Source of the DNA: Arthrobacter sp. Leaf137
Lineage (GTDB): Bacteria > Actinomycetota > Actinomycetes > Actinomycetales > Micrococcaceae
DNA: 64,000 nt
Direction of reading: 5' to 3'
NCBI RefSeq assembly: GCF_001423525.1
Contig: NZ_LMOI01000020.1
Coordinates: 62,960 to 126,959 of the forward strand
Shown here: positions 18,092 through 25,687 of the stretch, piece after piece
Layout: every line of letters begins with the position of its first letter
How positions within the stretch are numbered: position 1 is the stretch's first letter
Made by a program: the position numbers and the translations under genes
The notes under the pieces: generated by a model
Seen by the model: the letters and a program-made list of their open reading frames with translations, nothing else
Told to the model about the DNA's origin: nothing
Databases searched by the model: none

Positions 18092-19074
18092 GCGGGCAGT
18101 CCCTGCTGGGAAGGGACCTGCTGGAACGGGCCCTGCTGGAACGGGCCCTGCTGGACCAGGTTTGCCGGGGTCTCGCCGGCGGCGAGCGCTTCGAGCTGGC
18201 GCTTCAGGAGCTTGAGGATCCTGGGCTCGAACGCGGAGGCGTTGCCGCCCACGTGTGGGGTGATGAGGGCGTTGCCAGTGGACCACAGGGGGTGGCCCTT
18301 CGGCAGCGGCTCGGGGTCCACCACGTCCAGGGCGCACTGCAGCCGGCCGGAAACAACCTCGGCGGTGAGAGCGTCGGTGTCGATGACGGGGCCGCGGCCC
18401 ACGTTGACCACCAGGGCGCCGTCGGGCAGGGCGGCGAGGACCTGTGAGTTGACCAGGTGGTGGGTGTGGTCGTTCAGCGGGAGGACCGAGACCAGGATGT
18501 CGTGGTCCCGGGCGAGGGTTTCCAGGTCAGTGGAGGCATGGACCTGGCCGTGCTGATCGGTGCGGGCCGTGCTGCCCACGCGCGTTACGGTGACCTCGAA
18601 GGGCTCCAGCCGGCGGGCCAGTTCCTGGCCGATGCCGCCGATGCCGAGCAGCAGGACGCGCCGGTCCGCCAGGGACTGGCGGCGCTGCGGTGCCCAGTTT
18701 TCGGTCTGCTGGTCGCGGACGGCCTGGTCGATGCCGCGCAACTTGGCGAGGATGAGGCCCACCGCCAGTTCCGCTGTGGCGGCGGCGTGCACGCCTGAGG
18801 CGTTTGCCACCGCGGCGCCCGGCCCTGCTGCCTCGCGGACGCCGTCGAACCCGGTGGACTGGGTCTGGACGAACTTCAGGTCCTGCACCTTGTCCAGGTT
18901 CCCAAGGACGGCCCCGGCGTTGATGTACGGAAGGATGACGCCGTCAATGCTGCCGTGGGCCGCGTCGGGTTCGCCCTGCATGTCCCACACCACGCCCTTG
19001 AGTCCTTCGGGAAGCGGGGAGAGGTCAGCGAGGAGCTGGGGTTCGGGGAAACTGACGGTACGTATCAACTGCAT
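18088..19074 (-). CDS. D-isomer-specific 2-hydroxyacid dehydrogenase
   Basis: 328-residue NAD(P)H-dependent reductase of 2-keto acids such as glyoxylate, hydroxypyruvate or 2-ketogluconate. Seen: the nucleotide loop LLLGIGGIGQELARRL, the catalytic Arg region VVNVGRGPVIDTDAL, and the catalytic His in LITPHVGGNA. The last ~20 residues are an unusual Gln-rich tail (GPFQQ repeats) from a 15-bp tandem DNA repeat at 18102-18160. Its stop overlaps the next gene's ATG. It lies 72 bp after the upstream SDR, in the putative pxp unit, where it could reduce a keto acid or glyoxylate made by the pathway. Confidence 0.86.
   Translation of the reverse strand: MQLIRTVSFPEPQLLADLSPLPEGLKGVVWDMQGEPDAAHGSIDGVILPYINAGAVLGNLDKVQDLKFVQTQSTGFDGVREAAGPGAAVANASGVHAAATAELAVGLILAKLRGIDQAVRDQQTENWAPQRRQSLADRRVLLLGIGGIGQELARRLEPFEVTVTRVGSTARTDQHGQVHASTDLETLARDHDILVSVLPLNDHTHHLVNSQVLAALPDGALVVNVGRGPVIDTDALTAEVVSGRLQCALDVVDPEPLPKGHPLWSTGNALITPHVGGNASAFEPRILKLLKRQLEALAAGETPANLVQQGPFQQGPFQQVPSQQGLPA
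18102..18160. repeat. 15-bp tandem repeat (about four units)
   Basis: Units begin at 18102, 18117, 18132 and 18147. The two middle units, CCTGCTGGAACGGGC, are identical and the outer ones degenerate. They encode the GPFQQ repeats at the C-terminus of the hydroxyacid dehydrogenase. Confidence 0.9.
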
Positions 19075-19146
19075 CGGTGCGGCCTATCGGGTTGGCGGTG
19101 TGGATAGCGGCTGCCCGGGTCCCGGGCAGTGCGGAGTGGCTGTTCG

Positions 19147-19902
19147 TCAGTCCTCGCGGCGGTCAAAGGTAAGGCCGCCGGGAACCTGGAACGTGGGCAT
19201 GAGTTCAAGCATGCCAACATTCACGTGGCGCGGGGTTTCGATGGCGTAATCAATCGCATTAACAATGTCGTCCGTGGTCAGCGACTCGTAACCTTCGTAG
19301 TACGTCTTCCAGGCTTCTTCCATGGCCTCGGGGCTGCCGCCCATGTTCCGGCCGAAGATCTCGGTTTCCACGCGGCCGGGGCAGATTTCGGTGACCCGGA
19401 TGCGCTTGCCCACGGTGTCGTTGCGGAGCTGGCGGGAAATCTGGTGCACCGCGGCTTTGGTGGCGTGGTAGGCCGTGTGGCCGTAGAAGTTGTAGGTGCC
19501 GGCGATAGAGCTGATGTTGACGATGTGGCCAAGGTCGCGCTCCACCATGCCCGGCAGGACCAGCCGGGTCAGCTGCAGCAGGCCGCGGAGGTTGACGTCC
19601 ACCAGTTCATCGATGTCCTCTTCGGACGAGTCCAGGATGTTGCCCGGGCGGGAGACGCCGGCGCAGTTGACCAGGACGTCCACGTTGAGGCCGCGGACGA
19701 CGGCGGCAAGCGCGGCGGTGTTGGTCAGGTCCACCACGTGCGGGACTGCTCCCGTCCGGTCCGCCAGTTCCGCGAGGCGTTCTTCATTGCGTGCCACGGC
19801 GTGGACGGTGAGGCCGCGCTTGGTGAGGCGTTCGGTGATGGCGGCGCCCATGCCGGTGGAGGCTCCGGTGACGAGGGCGGTGGTGTAGTCAGAAAAAGGC
19901 AT
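19147..19902 (-). CDS. SDR family oxidoreductase
   Basis: 251-residue short-chain dehydrogenase with TGASTGMGAAITERL at the N-terminus, NCAGVS, ISSIAG and YHATK (YxxxK) in the expected order. A basic residue pattern after beta-2 (ARNEERL) suggests NADP(H). It resembles the YdfG / serine 3-dehydrogenase type, but the substrate is unknown. It lies 82 bp after the MHS-type transporter and 72 bp before the hydroxyacid dehydrogenase, on the same strand and probably in the same transcript. Confidence 0.82.
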   Translation of the reverse strand: MPFSDYTTALVTGASTGMGAAITERLTKRGLTVHAVARNEERLAELADRTGAVPHVVDLTNTAALAAVVRGLNVDVLVNCAGVSRPGNILDSSEEDIDELVDVNLRGLLQLTRLVLPGMVERDLGHIVNISSIAGTYNFYGHTAYHATKAAVHQISRQLRNDTVGKRIRVTEICPGRVETEIFGRNMGGSPEAMEEAWKTYYEGYESLTTDDIVNAIDYAIETPRHVNVGMLELMPTFQVPGGLTFDRRED

Positions 19903-19984
19903 GTGGTTCTCCAGGTGTGGGGAATGGGAGTGCTCCTGCGCCCGGCAGCGGGGCCGGACGCAGGAGCCTGTGGGTCAGGGGTGC

Positions 19985-21325
19985 CTAGGCATCCCGCAGC
20001 GGTACGTGGGCACGGTCCTTGACGGTGCTCACGGCGAGCAGGGTGCCCAGGGCGGTGACTACTGCGTAGAAGGCGGGCATGTAGACGTTGCCGGTGCTGG
20101 AGATCAGCCAGGTCATCAGCAGCGGGGCGGTGCCGCCGAACAGTGCCGAGGAGATGTTGTAGCCCACGCCGTAGGCGGAGTAGCGGACCCGGGTGGGGAA
20201 CAGTTCAACGAGCAGGATGTGGATGACGGCGGTGTGGCCGGCGAAGACCACTGCCATGATGCAGGCGCCGAGGATGGCCAGGCCCATCTCGCCGGTGGCG
20301 ATCAGTGCGTAGGACGGGATGCCCAGCACTGCCATGGCGATCGCGGAACCGGCGATGACCTTCTTGCGGCCCACGCGGTCGGAGAGGGCGCCCATGAACG
20401 GGATGGCGATGCAGATGACCACCAGGCTGCAGGCGGTGACCAGCAGGGCCTCGCCGATGGTGAAGTTGAGCTGCTTGCCCTTCAGGAACGTGGGCATGTA
20501 GGAGAACAGGACGTAGTAGCCGGAGCCGTTCATCAGCGGGATGAACAGGGCCAGGAGCATGGCACGGCGGTGTTCCGGGGACTGCAAAGCTTCCTTGAGC
20601 GGGTTCTTGGCGAGGCCGCCCTCTTCCTTCAGCTTCTGGAAGTTGGGGGTGTCGCTGATGGCCTTGCGGATGTACCAGCCAATGATGCCCATGGGGATGG
20701 CGACCAGGAACGGGATGCGCCAGGCGAAGGCACCGAAGCCGCCACCGTCGATCGCGGCCTGGGTGAGCCACGGGGACATGGCAAAGGCAACCATGGTGCC
20801 GGTGAGCAGTGCTGCGAAGGATGCGATCTGGGCGTAGGAGGTGATGATGCCGCGCTTGCCTTCGGGGGCGTGCTCGGCGAGGAAGGTCATGGCGCCGGCG
20901 GCTTCGCCGCCCACGGAGAAGCCCTGCAGGAGGCGCAGGAGGACCAGCAGGATGGGTGCCGCGACGCCGATGGCCGCATACGGCGGCAGGATGCCGATGC
21001 CGGCGGTGGCAATGCTGATCAGCATGATGACAAAGACCAGCAGTTTCTGCCTGCCGATCCGGTCACCCAGGTAGCCGCAGACAATGGCGCCGAGGGGCCG
21101 GACGAAGAAGGACACCGCGTAGCCCGCGAAGACGAACAGCAGGGCGTTGTCCGGGTTGCCCGGGGCAAGGAAGACCAGGGCCAGGGTTCCGGCCATGAAG
21201 GCAAAAATGCCGTTGTCGTACAGCTCCACGAAGATGCCCACGCATCCGGCGGTGACAACCTTGCGTGTCTGCTTCGCAGTCAGACGGTCATGCTGCGGTG
21301 CTACCGCATTCGTTGATGTTGACAT
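19985..21325 (-). CDS. MFS transporter, metabolite:H+ symporter (MHS) type
   Basis: 446-residue permease with twelve predicted helices. The MHS-family pattern is clear: VGIFVELYDNGIFAFM in helix 1, GYLGDRIGRQKLL in the 2-3 loop, RLLQGFSVGGEAAGAMTFLAEHAP, and GALSDRVGRKKV in the second half. These proteins import organic acids, betaines or proline-like compounds with protons. The start at 21325 is set by AAAGGA eight bases upstream. It follows pxpC by 41 bp, so the likely cargo is the PxpABC substrate (pyroglutamate or a relative); this is inference. Confidence 0.86.
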   Translation of the reverse strand: MSTSTNAVAPQHDRLTAKQTRKVVTAGCVGIFVELYDNGIFAFMAGTLALVFLAPGNPDNALLFVFAGYAVSFFVRPLGAIVCGYLGDRIGRQKLLVFVIMLISIATAGIGILPPYAAIGVAAPILLVLLRLLQGFSVGGEAAGAMTFLAEHAPEGKRGIITSYAQIASFAALLTGTMVAFAMSPWLTQAAIDGGGFGAFAWRIPFLVAIPMGIIGWYIRKAISDTPNFQKLKEEGGLAKNPLKEALQSPEHRRAMLLALFIPLMNGSGYYVLFSYMPTFLKGKQLNFTIGEALLVTACSLVVICIAIPFMGALSDRVGRKKVIAGSAIAMAVLGIPSYALIATGEMGLAILGACIMAVVFAGHTAVIHILLVELFPTRVRYSAYGVGYNISSALFGGTAPLLMTWLISSTGNVYMPAFYAVVTALGTLLAVSTVKDRAHVPLRDA

Positions 21326-21366
21326 CTTGTTTTCCTTTGTGGGTTTGGGAAAAGCATTCACGGGAT

Positions 21367-22380
21367 TCAGCTTCCTGACGCTGGGCTGAGTTCGTGCCAG
21401 CGCTCGCCGGCTCCGATGCCGAGGAGTCCGAAGACCGTTTGGATGGTGCTCCGCAGCCTGTCCAGTTCCAGGCAGGCTGCCCTGTGGGTGGCCGTTGCAT
21501 CAGCAACGGTTGTCTTTCGGAAGGTGATGGTATGTCCGGGCCTGGCCTGCGCCAGGACGTCCAGGGAGCGGCTGGTGACCACTGCCAGGACCGGATAGCC
21601 GGCCGTCACGCCGCGTCCCCGGTGCAGGACCAGCAGTTCTTCCCGGGACGGGACCTCGATGGCCCCCACCGGAACGCCGCGGGACAGTACTTCGGAGGTA
21701 AGTTGGCGTTCGGGCAGTGCGCCGCCGAGCCGGAGGCCGATGTGGTTGCTCCTGGGGCTGACGGTGTACTGCGAGGTGAAAAGCAGGTCTGCGGTGGTGC
21801 CGAACTCCGCCACGTCCGGACCATCGGTGACGTCGATGACCGGGTGGGTGGTGAAGTCCGGTTTGGTCAGGCCCAGCCGGAACAGGGGCAGGCCGTAATG
21901 CGGCTGGGTGATGGGGGCGGTGGTCCTTTGCGTGGCCAGTTCGGTTCCCTCAATGAGCTTGAGGCCAAAGCCCACCACCGTGTCCGGGGCGCAGCTGCCC
22001 AGCAGGGTGGGTACTGTGAACGATCCGTGGACGGCGATGTAGGCCCGGAGCCCGGTACGGATTCCCCGGACCGCCACTGTTTCGCCGGCCCGGACCGAGA
22101 CCGGCTCCCACTGCGGGCAGTCGCGGCCGCCCACCTTGAGGTCCAGCGGCGCGCCTGTGACGGCGATCAGCAGGTCCGTGGTGGCGCGCATCCGAAAGTC
22201 GAGTGCGGTGAGTTCCAGGAGCGGTTCGTTGTCCGCGTTGCCGGCCAGGATGTTGGCGGCCTTGGCCGAGAACTGGTCCAGGGCACCGTTGACCGGGAGG
22301 CCGAAGGCGGGGCCCTTGGTGCGGCCGAGGTCGGTGGCCACGGAGTGTCCGGGCTGCAGGATGACGAGCGATCCGGTCAT
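21367..22380 (-). CDS. pxpC: 5-oxoprolinase subunit C-like (biotin-dependent carboxyltransferase family)
   Basis: 337-residue PxpC/KipA-type protein. With PxpA and PxpB it forms the ATP-dependent 5-oxoprolinase that opens pyroglutamate to glutamate. Signatures: LVILQPGHSVATDLGRTKGPAFGLPVNGALDQFSAK split across the N-terminus, then SNHIGLRLGG and EVLSRGVPVGAIEVP. The ATG at 22380 overlaps the pxpB stop (ATGA). The middle position in an intact pxpA-pxpB-pxpC order is strong support. Confidence 0.88.
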   Translation of the reverse strand: MTGSLVILQPGHSVATDLGRTKGPAFGLPVNGALDQFSAKAANILAGNADNEPLLELTALDFRMRATTDLLIAVTGAPLDLKVGGRDCPQWEPVSVRAGETVAVRGIRTGLRAYIAVHGSFTVPTLLGSCAPDTVVGFGLKLIEGTELATQRTTAPITQPHYGLPLFRLGLTKPDFTTHPVIDVTDGPDVAEFGTTADLLFTSQYTVSPRSNHIGLRLGGALPERQLTSEVLSRGVPVGAIEVPSREELLVLHRGRGVTAGYPVLAVVTSRSLDVLAQARPGHTITFRKTTVADATATHRAACLELDRLRSTIQTVFGLLGIGAGERWHELSPASGS

Positions 22381-23108
22381 GGCCGCGCCTCCAGGAACTG
22401 CCCGGCGAGGCTGTCGAAGTCCGCTTCCGGGATGGCGTGGAAACGCAGTTCGTCGCCCGGAACGTAGGGCACCAGCGGTTCGCGCGTGGCATCGAGGACG
22501 GTCAGCGGCGTCTGGCCGATGACGCACCAGCCGCCGGGTGCCGTAGCCGGGGCAATCACTGCCTGGCGTCCGGCAACGGAGACCGCCCCGGCAGGGACGG
22601 AGAGCCGCGGGTCCTTGAGCCTCGGGACAGGGAACGGGAAGTCCGGTCCGTCCATCATGGGAGAGCCGGCCGGCGCTCCCAGGCAGCGGATGACGTAGGT
22701 CTTTTCGGTGTGGCGAGCGATGACGTCCGCGGCGTCCATGCCCTGCTCTGCTGCCACGCGGTCCAGATCCGGTCCGTAGCTGCCGCCGTACACCACGGGC
22801 ACTTCGAAGCGGCGGGGCTCACGGACGGTGGCGCCGGTGAAATCCAGCTGGCGCATGGCGAGGAGCACGAATGCCCGGACCTGCCGCGCGGAGGTGAGGT
22901 AGGGATCGAATTCCACCAGCACGGAGTCGTAGGTGGGCACGGCGCCGTGGACTCCGTCGACGTCGGCCGTTGCCAGCCAGCCGGCCAGGGAGTGGACGGT
23001 AGCCCAGTCGGCTTCGGCATTGCCGGAGGTCGCCACCACCCGGAGGGCGGCGTCACCGGACTCGTGGATCTCCAGTGCCGCGGGGGCGGCGATGGTTGGG
23101 GCCGGCAT
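22377..23108 (-). CDS. pxpB: 5-oxoprolinase subunit B-like (KipI / allophanate hydrolase subunit 1 family)
   Basis: 243-residue PxpB/KipI-family protein. Family stretches include SVLVEFDPYLTSA, VPVVYGGSYGPDLDRVA, HTEKTYVIRCLGAPAGSPMM and the closing GWCVIGQTPLTVLD. It partners PxpC in the oxoprolinase complex. It begins 2 bp after pxpA and overlaps pxpC by 4 bp, so the three are tightly coupled. The same fold occurs in KipI and urea-amidolyase subunits, but the pxpA-B-C context points to lactam hydrolysis. Confidence 0.88.
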   Translation of the reverse strand: MPAPTIAAPAALEIHESGDAALRVVATSGNAEADWATVHSLAGWLATADVDGVHGAVPTYDSVLVEFDPYLTSARQVRAFVLLAMRQLDFTGATVREPRRFEVPVVYGGSYGPDLDRVAAEQGMDAADVIARHTEKTYVIRCLGAPAGSPMMDGPDFPFPVPRLKDPRLSVPAGAVSVAGRQAVIAPATAPGGWCVIGQTPLTVLDATREPLVPYVPGDELRFHAIPEADFDSLAGQFLEARP

Positions 23109-23110
23109 GG

Positions 23111-23896
23111 TCAGGAAACCTTCTGCTTCGCGGCGAGCACCTGCGCCAGCGGGGCCACGGTGACGCCCGCGGCGATCAGCTCGCTGCGGATCAGGCGGGC
23201 CAGTTCGACGGCGCCGTGATTGTCCCCATGCAGCAGGATGGTGTCCGCCTGGATGGCGAGGTCCCTGCCGGACGCAGTGGTGATCAGCCCTTCACAGACC
23301 ATCCGGACGGTCCGTTCGACAATGGCTGCGGGGTCGTGGATGACGGCGCCGGGCTGGCTGCGGGGAACCAGGGTGCCGTCTTCCTGGTAGGCGCGGTCGG
23401 CGATGCCCACGATGGCGACCTGCAAGCCACGGTCAGCTGCGGCGGTGGCCAGTTCGCCGTCCTGGGCGAGCACGATCAGGCGGGGGTCCACGCGGGCTGC
23501 GGCGTCAGCCACAGCCCCGGCGTAGTCGGCGCGGGTTGCTACGAGGTTGCCGAGGCGCCCGTGCGGGGCCAGGTGGGAGACAGACCCGCCGTGGTAGGCG
23601 GCGAAAGCCGTGAGGGCGCCGAGCTGGTACACGACGTCGTTGCGGACTTCGTCCGCGGAGAGGTCCATGGCCCGGCGGCCGAAGCCGCGGAGGTCCGGGA
23701 AGCTTGGGTGGGCGCCGATGCCCACTCCCTTGCGGACGCATTCTGCAACGGTGGCATTCATGATGTCCGGATCGCCGGCGTGGAATCCGCAGGCGATGTT
23801 GGCGCTGGAAACGATATCCAGGAGGGCCTTGTCGTCGCCGATCGAGTAGGCACCAAAACCTTCACCAAGATCCGCTACGAGATCAACTGTGGGCAT
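23111..23896 (-). CDS. pxpA: 5-oxoprolinase subunit A (LamB/YcsF family)
   Basis: 261-residue LamB/YcsF protein. Diagnostic residues are in DLVADLGEGFGAY at the start, SSANIACGFHAGDPDIM, GIGAHPSFPDLRGFGRR and VAIVGIADRAY. The C-terminal ILLHGDNHGAVELARLIR is equally typical. It is the catalytic partner of PxpB/C in 5-oxoproline hydrolysis. AGGAAGG six bases before the ATG at 23896 decides the start. It is the first gene of the long minus-strand unit and is divergent from the LysR gene across a 400-bp control region. Confidence 0.9.
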   Translation of the reverse strand: MPTVDLVADLGEGFGAYSIGDDKALLDIVSSANIACGFHAGDPDIMNATVAECVRKGVGIGAHPSFPDLRGFGRRAMDLSADEVRNDVVYQLGALTAFAAYHGGSVSHLAPHGRLGNLVATRADYAGAVADAAARVDPRLIVLAQDGELATAAADRGLQVAIVGIADRAYQEDGTLVPRSQPGAVIHDPAAIVERTVRMVCEGLITTASGRDLAIQADTILLHGDNHGAVELARLIRSELIAAGVTVAPLAQVLAAKQKVS

Positions 23897-23957
23897 TGCG
23901 GGCCTTCCTCTGCTGCATGTTTGGGGATGTAAAAAAGTGTGGCACTGGAGACTTGAC

Positions 23958-24007
23958 TCACACAAAGACGTAATCGGTGTCACGGGATAGGGGACGGTTA
24001 TGACCCC
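23958..24007. repeat. 50-bp direct repeat, copy 1
   Basis: It shares 37 of 50 positions with 24209-24258, including an identical 17-base head and an identical TATGACCCC tail. It lies 61 bp upstream of the pxpA start and includes the LysR-type dyad at 23987-24001. Confidence 0.85.
23987..24001. promoter_or_regulatory. LysR-type T-N11-A site 1 (pxp operon)
   Basis: ATAGGGGACGGTTAT fits ATA-N9-TAT with T-N11-A, about 90 bp upstream of the pxpA start. It is related to sites at 24238, 25256 and 27752. Confidence 0.5.
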
Positions 24008-24208
24008 TCGCCTGCGGCCTTGTGGCCGACACCTGGAAATGTACTAATGACTTGTTTCGGAAATGTAAAAACAATGCGGCTAAATGACGCCTCTGCGGTT
24101 TATGCAAAATGCATATGCCGTCATCGGAAGCTGCTATGACCGGAGCGGGGATAGAATGTTCTGGTCATTGGGAAGTCATCTGCAATTAACCTATGCCTGA
24201 GGCCGGGA

Positions 24209-24258
24209 TCACACAAAGACGTAATGCCTGTCCCGCCATAGCGCCAACGTATGACCCC
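24209..24258. repeat. 50-bp direct repeat, copy 2
   Basis: Second copy of the repeat at 23958-24007, in the same orientation, 38 bp before the LysR start codon. It includes the dyad at 24238-24252. Confidence 0.85.
24238..24252. promoter_or_regulatory. LysR-type T-N11-A site 2 (lysR promoter)
   Basis: ATAGCGCCAACGTAT matches ATA-N9-TAT and lies 44 bp upstream of the LysR start, a usual place for autoregulation. Confidence 0.45.
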
Positions 24259-24296
24259 CGCAGTACTGTGCCGTCCCCGCCGGAAAGAGGAACGCT

Positions 24297-25250
24297 ATGG
24301 ACACCCGCAAGCTGGCGTACTTCGTGAAGATCGTCGATTCCGGCAGCATCACCAAGGCCGCCGCCGCCCTCCATGTCGCCCAGCCGGCCCTGAGCCAGCA
24401 GGTGTCCTCCCTGGAAACCGAGCTGAAGCAGCGGCTCCTGATCCGGAGCAAGCAGGGCGTGGAGCCTACCGCCGCCGGCCACACCCTCTACCGCCACTCG
24501 CAGACCATCCTGAGGCTGGTGGAGCAGGCACGGCTGGATGTGGCAGCATCCGGCGCTGCGCCGTCGGGCCGGGTTTCCATCGCCATCGCCCCCTACAGCA
24601 TGGCGTCCAGCCTGACACCGCGGATCATCAGCGAAGTTAGCCGGCGTTACCCGGACATCGTGCTGCACCTGACCGAGATTTACGGCGGTGTGCTGAGCGA
24701 GGCCATCAAGAACGGCCGGCTGGACATGGCCCTGATTTACGAGCCCGGGCCCATCCGGGGCGTGCAGTTCACCACCCTGATCGTCGAGGACCTGTACCTG
24801 ATCGTCAACGCCAGCCGCGAGCTTCCGGTCGGGCCGGAGGCAGACACCATCACCCTGGAGCAGGCAGCCACGCTGGGCCTCTTCCTGCCGGAGCAGATCC
24901 ACACCCTGCGGCAGGTAGTGCAGGCCGGCATCGAGGGCAAGGGGCTCACGCTCCGGCTGGTGGGCGAGGTGGAGTCGGTTCCATCGCTCACCCGGCTGCT
25001 GCGCAGCGACCTGGGGGCCACCATCCTGCCGAAGTCGGCGGCGGACGCCCTGTTCCATGAGGAGGACTTCCGGGTCCTGCGGATCGTGGATCCGGCACTG
25101 CAGTGCAAGATCGCCCTGTGCACCCCGGACCATGAGCCGCTGTCCGAGGCCGGGTCCGCCGTGTTGCTGGTCCTGAAGGAAATGCTGCAGGAAATGCTCC
25201 GCAGCAAATACCCGCCGATTTCCGCGGAAAATCCTGCCGCCTCGAAATGA
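24297..25250 (+). CDS. LysR-family transcriptional regulator of the pxp region
   Basis: 317-residue LysR-type regulator. The winged helix-turn-helix covers residues 1-60 (FVKIVDSGSITKAAAALHVAQPALSQQVSSLE, split over helices 1-3), then a linker helix. The two-subdomain effector pocket spans about 90-300 (GRVSIAIAPYSMASSLTPRIIS..., LYLIVNASRELP, SLTRLLRSDLGATILP). The Nac/Cbl-like N-terminus MDTRKLAYFVKIVDSGSIT is common in regulators of nitrogen and amino-acid catabolism. It is divergent from pxpA and precedes an 80-residue gene. Dyads of matching form lie before pxpA, itself, the 80-residue gene and the aminotransferase. Its control of all four is inferred. Confidence 0.9.
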   Translation: MDTRKLAYFVKIVDSGSITKAAAALHVAQPALSQQVSSLETELKQRLLIRSKQGVEPTAAGHTLYRHSQTILRLVEQARLDVAASGAAPSGRVSIAIAPYSMASSLTPRIISEVSRRYPDIVLHLTEIYGGVLSEAIKNGRLDMALIYEPGPIRGVQFTTLIVEDLYLIVNASRELPVGPEADTITLEQAATLGLFLPEQIHTLRQVVQAGIEGKGLTLRLVGEVESVPSLTRLLRSDLGATILPKSAADALFHEEDFRVLRIVDPALQCKIALCTPDHEPLSEAGSAVLLVLKEMLQEMLRSKYPPISAENPAASK

Positions 25251-25255
25251 CCATC

Positions 25256-25270
25256 ATAAGGCGGCCTTAT
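25256..25270. promoter_or_regulatory. LysR-type T-N11-A site 3
   Basis: ATAAGGCGGCCTTAT is a perfect 7+1+7 dyad, 113 bp before the 80-residue gene. It has the same ATAAG-N5-CTTAT plan as the site at 27752. Confidence 0.6.
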
Positions 25271-25382
25271 CAGGTCACGCTCCATTAGTCTTATCCATGG
25301 AATTACGGGCGTCCTAGGATAAAAGCCATAAGGGTTCGCCAACGGCGTTTACCCGGCACAAATGATTCCTTGGAGCCCAGCC

Positions 25383-25625
25383 ATGAAAAAGATCACCAGC
25401 CTGCAATACCGGAAGTCCTCGGACCGAAGGGTTCAGCTCAAGGCGGGCACAGGCTCGCACTGCCCCACGAACGGATTCTGGCGGCCTGAGGACGGGCCGG
25501 CGTCGGACCCTGTTTTCGTCTTTGAGGGAAGCATGATGCCGCCGGGCAAGCGCGGCTCCACCATGTGGTACCTGGATGACAGCCAGGTTGGGCCTCCGGC
25601 GCACCTCCTCCCCGGCATGAACTGA
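25383..25625 (+). CDS. Uncharacterised 80-residue protein
   Basis: 80 residues, starting MKKITSLQYRKSSDRRVQLK, with no membrane segment, signal peptide or recognised domain. It is rich in Gly, Pro and Ser, with one Cys and two Trp (GFWRPEDGP, TMWYLDDSQVG). GGAGCC stands before the ATG at 25383. The gene has a LysR-type dyad upstream and a strong terminator downstream, so it is a proper transcription unit between the LysR gene and the aldolase-aminotransferase pair. The compact beta-rich look could suit a small binding or accessory protein, but no function can be assigned. Confidence 0.65.
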   Translation: MKKITSLQYRKSSDRRVQLKAGTGSHCPTNGFWRPEDGPASDPVFVFEGSMMPPGKRGSTMWYLDDSQVGPPAHLLPGMN

Positions 25626-25644
25626 CAAGTTCCACCACAGCAGA

Positions 25645-25683
25645 AGGGCCCGGAGTTCCGAAAGGAACCCCGGGCCCTGCTTT
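25645..25683 (+). terminator. Rho-independent terminator after the 80-residue gene
   Basis: A stem of about 15 bp (25645-25659 with 25664-25678, one mismatch) closes a GAAA tetraloop and leads to GCTTT. It resembles the terminator at 34364-34401. Confidence 0.8.
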
Positions 25684-25687
25684 GTGC

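Larger units (their letters stand above)
23897..24296. promoter_or_regulatory. 400-bp divergent control region (pxpA / lysR)
   Basis: There is no gene here. It is AT-richer than its surroundings. It carries two copies of a 50-bp direct repeat (23958-24007 and 24209-24258, 37 of 50 identical, 251 bp apart, both starting TCACACAAAGACGTAAT). Each copy holds a T-N11-A dyad (23987-24001 and 24238-24252). Between them lies a separate dyad TATGCA-N3-TGCATA at 24101-24115. Confidence 0.7.

Noticed and set aside
19901..21316. 471-codon plus-strand open frame opposite the MHS-type transporter
   Set aside because: Its Gly/Asp/His-rich sequence reflects the complement of a membrane-protein gene; no motif.
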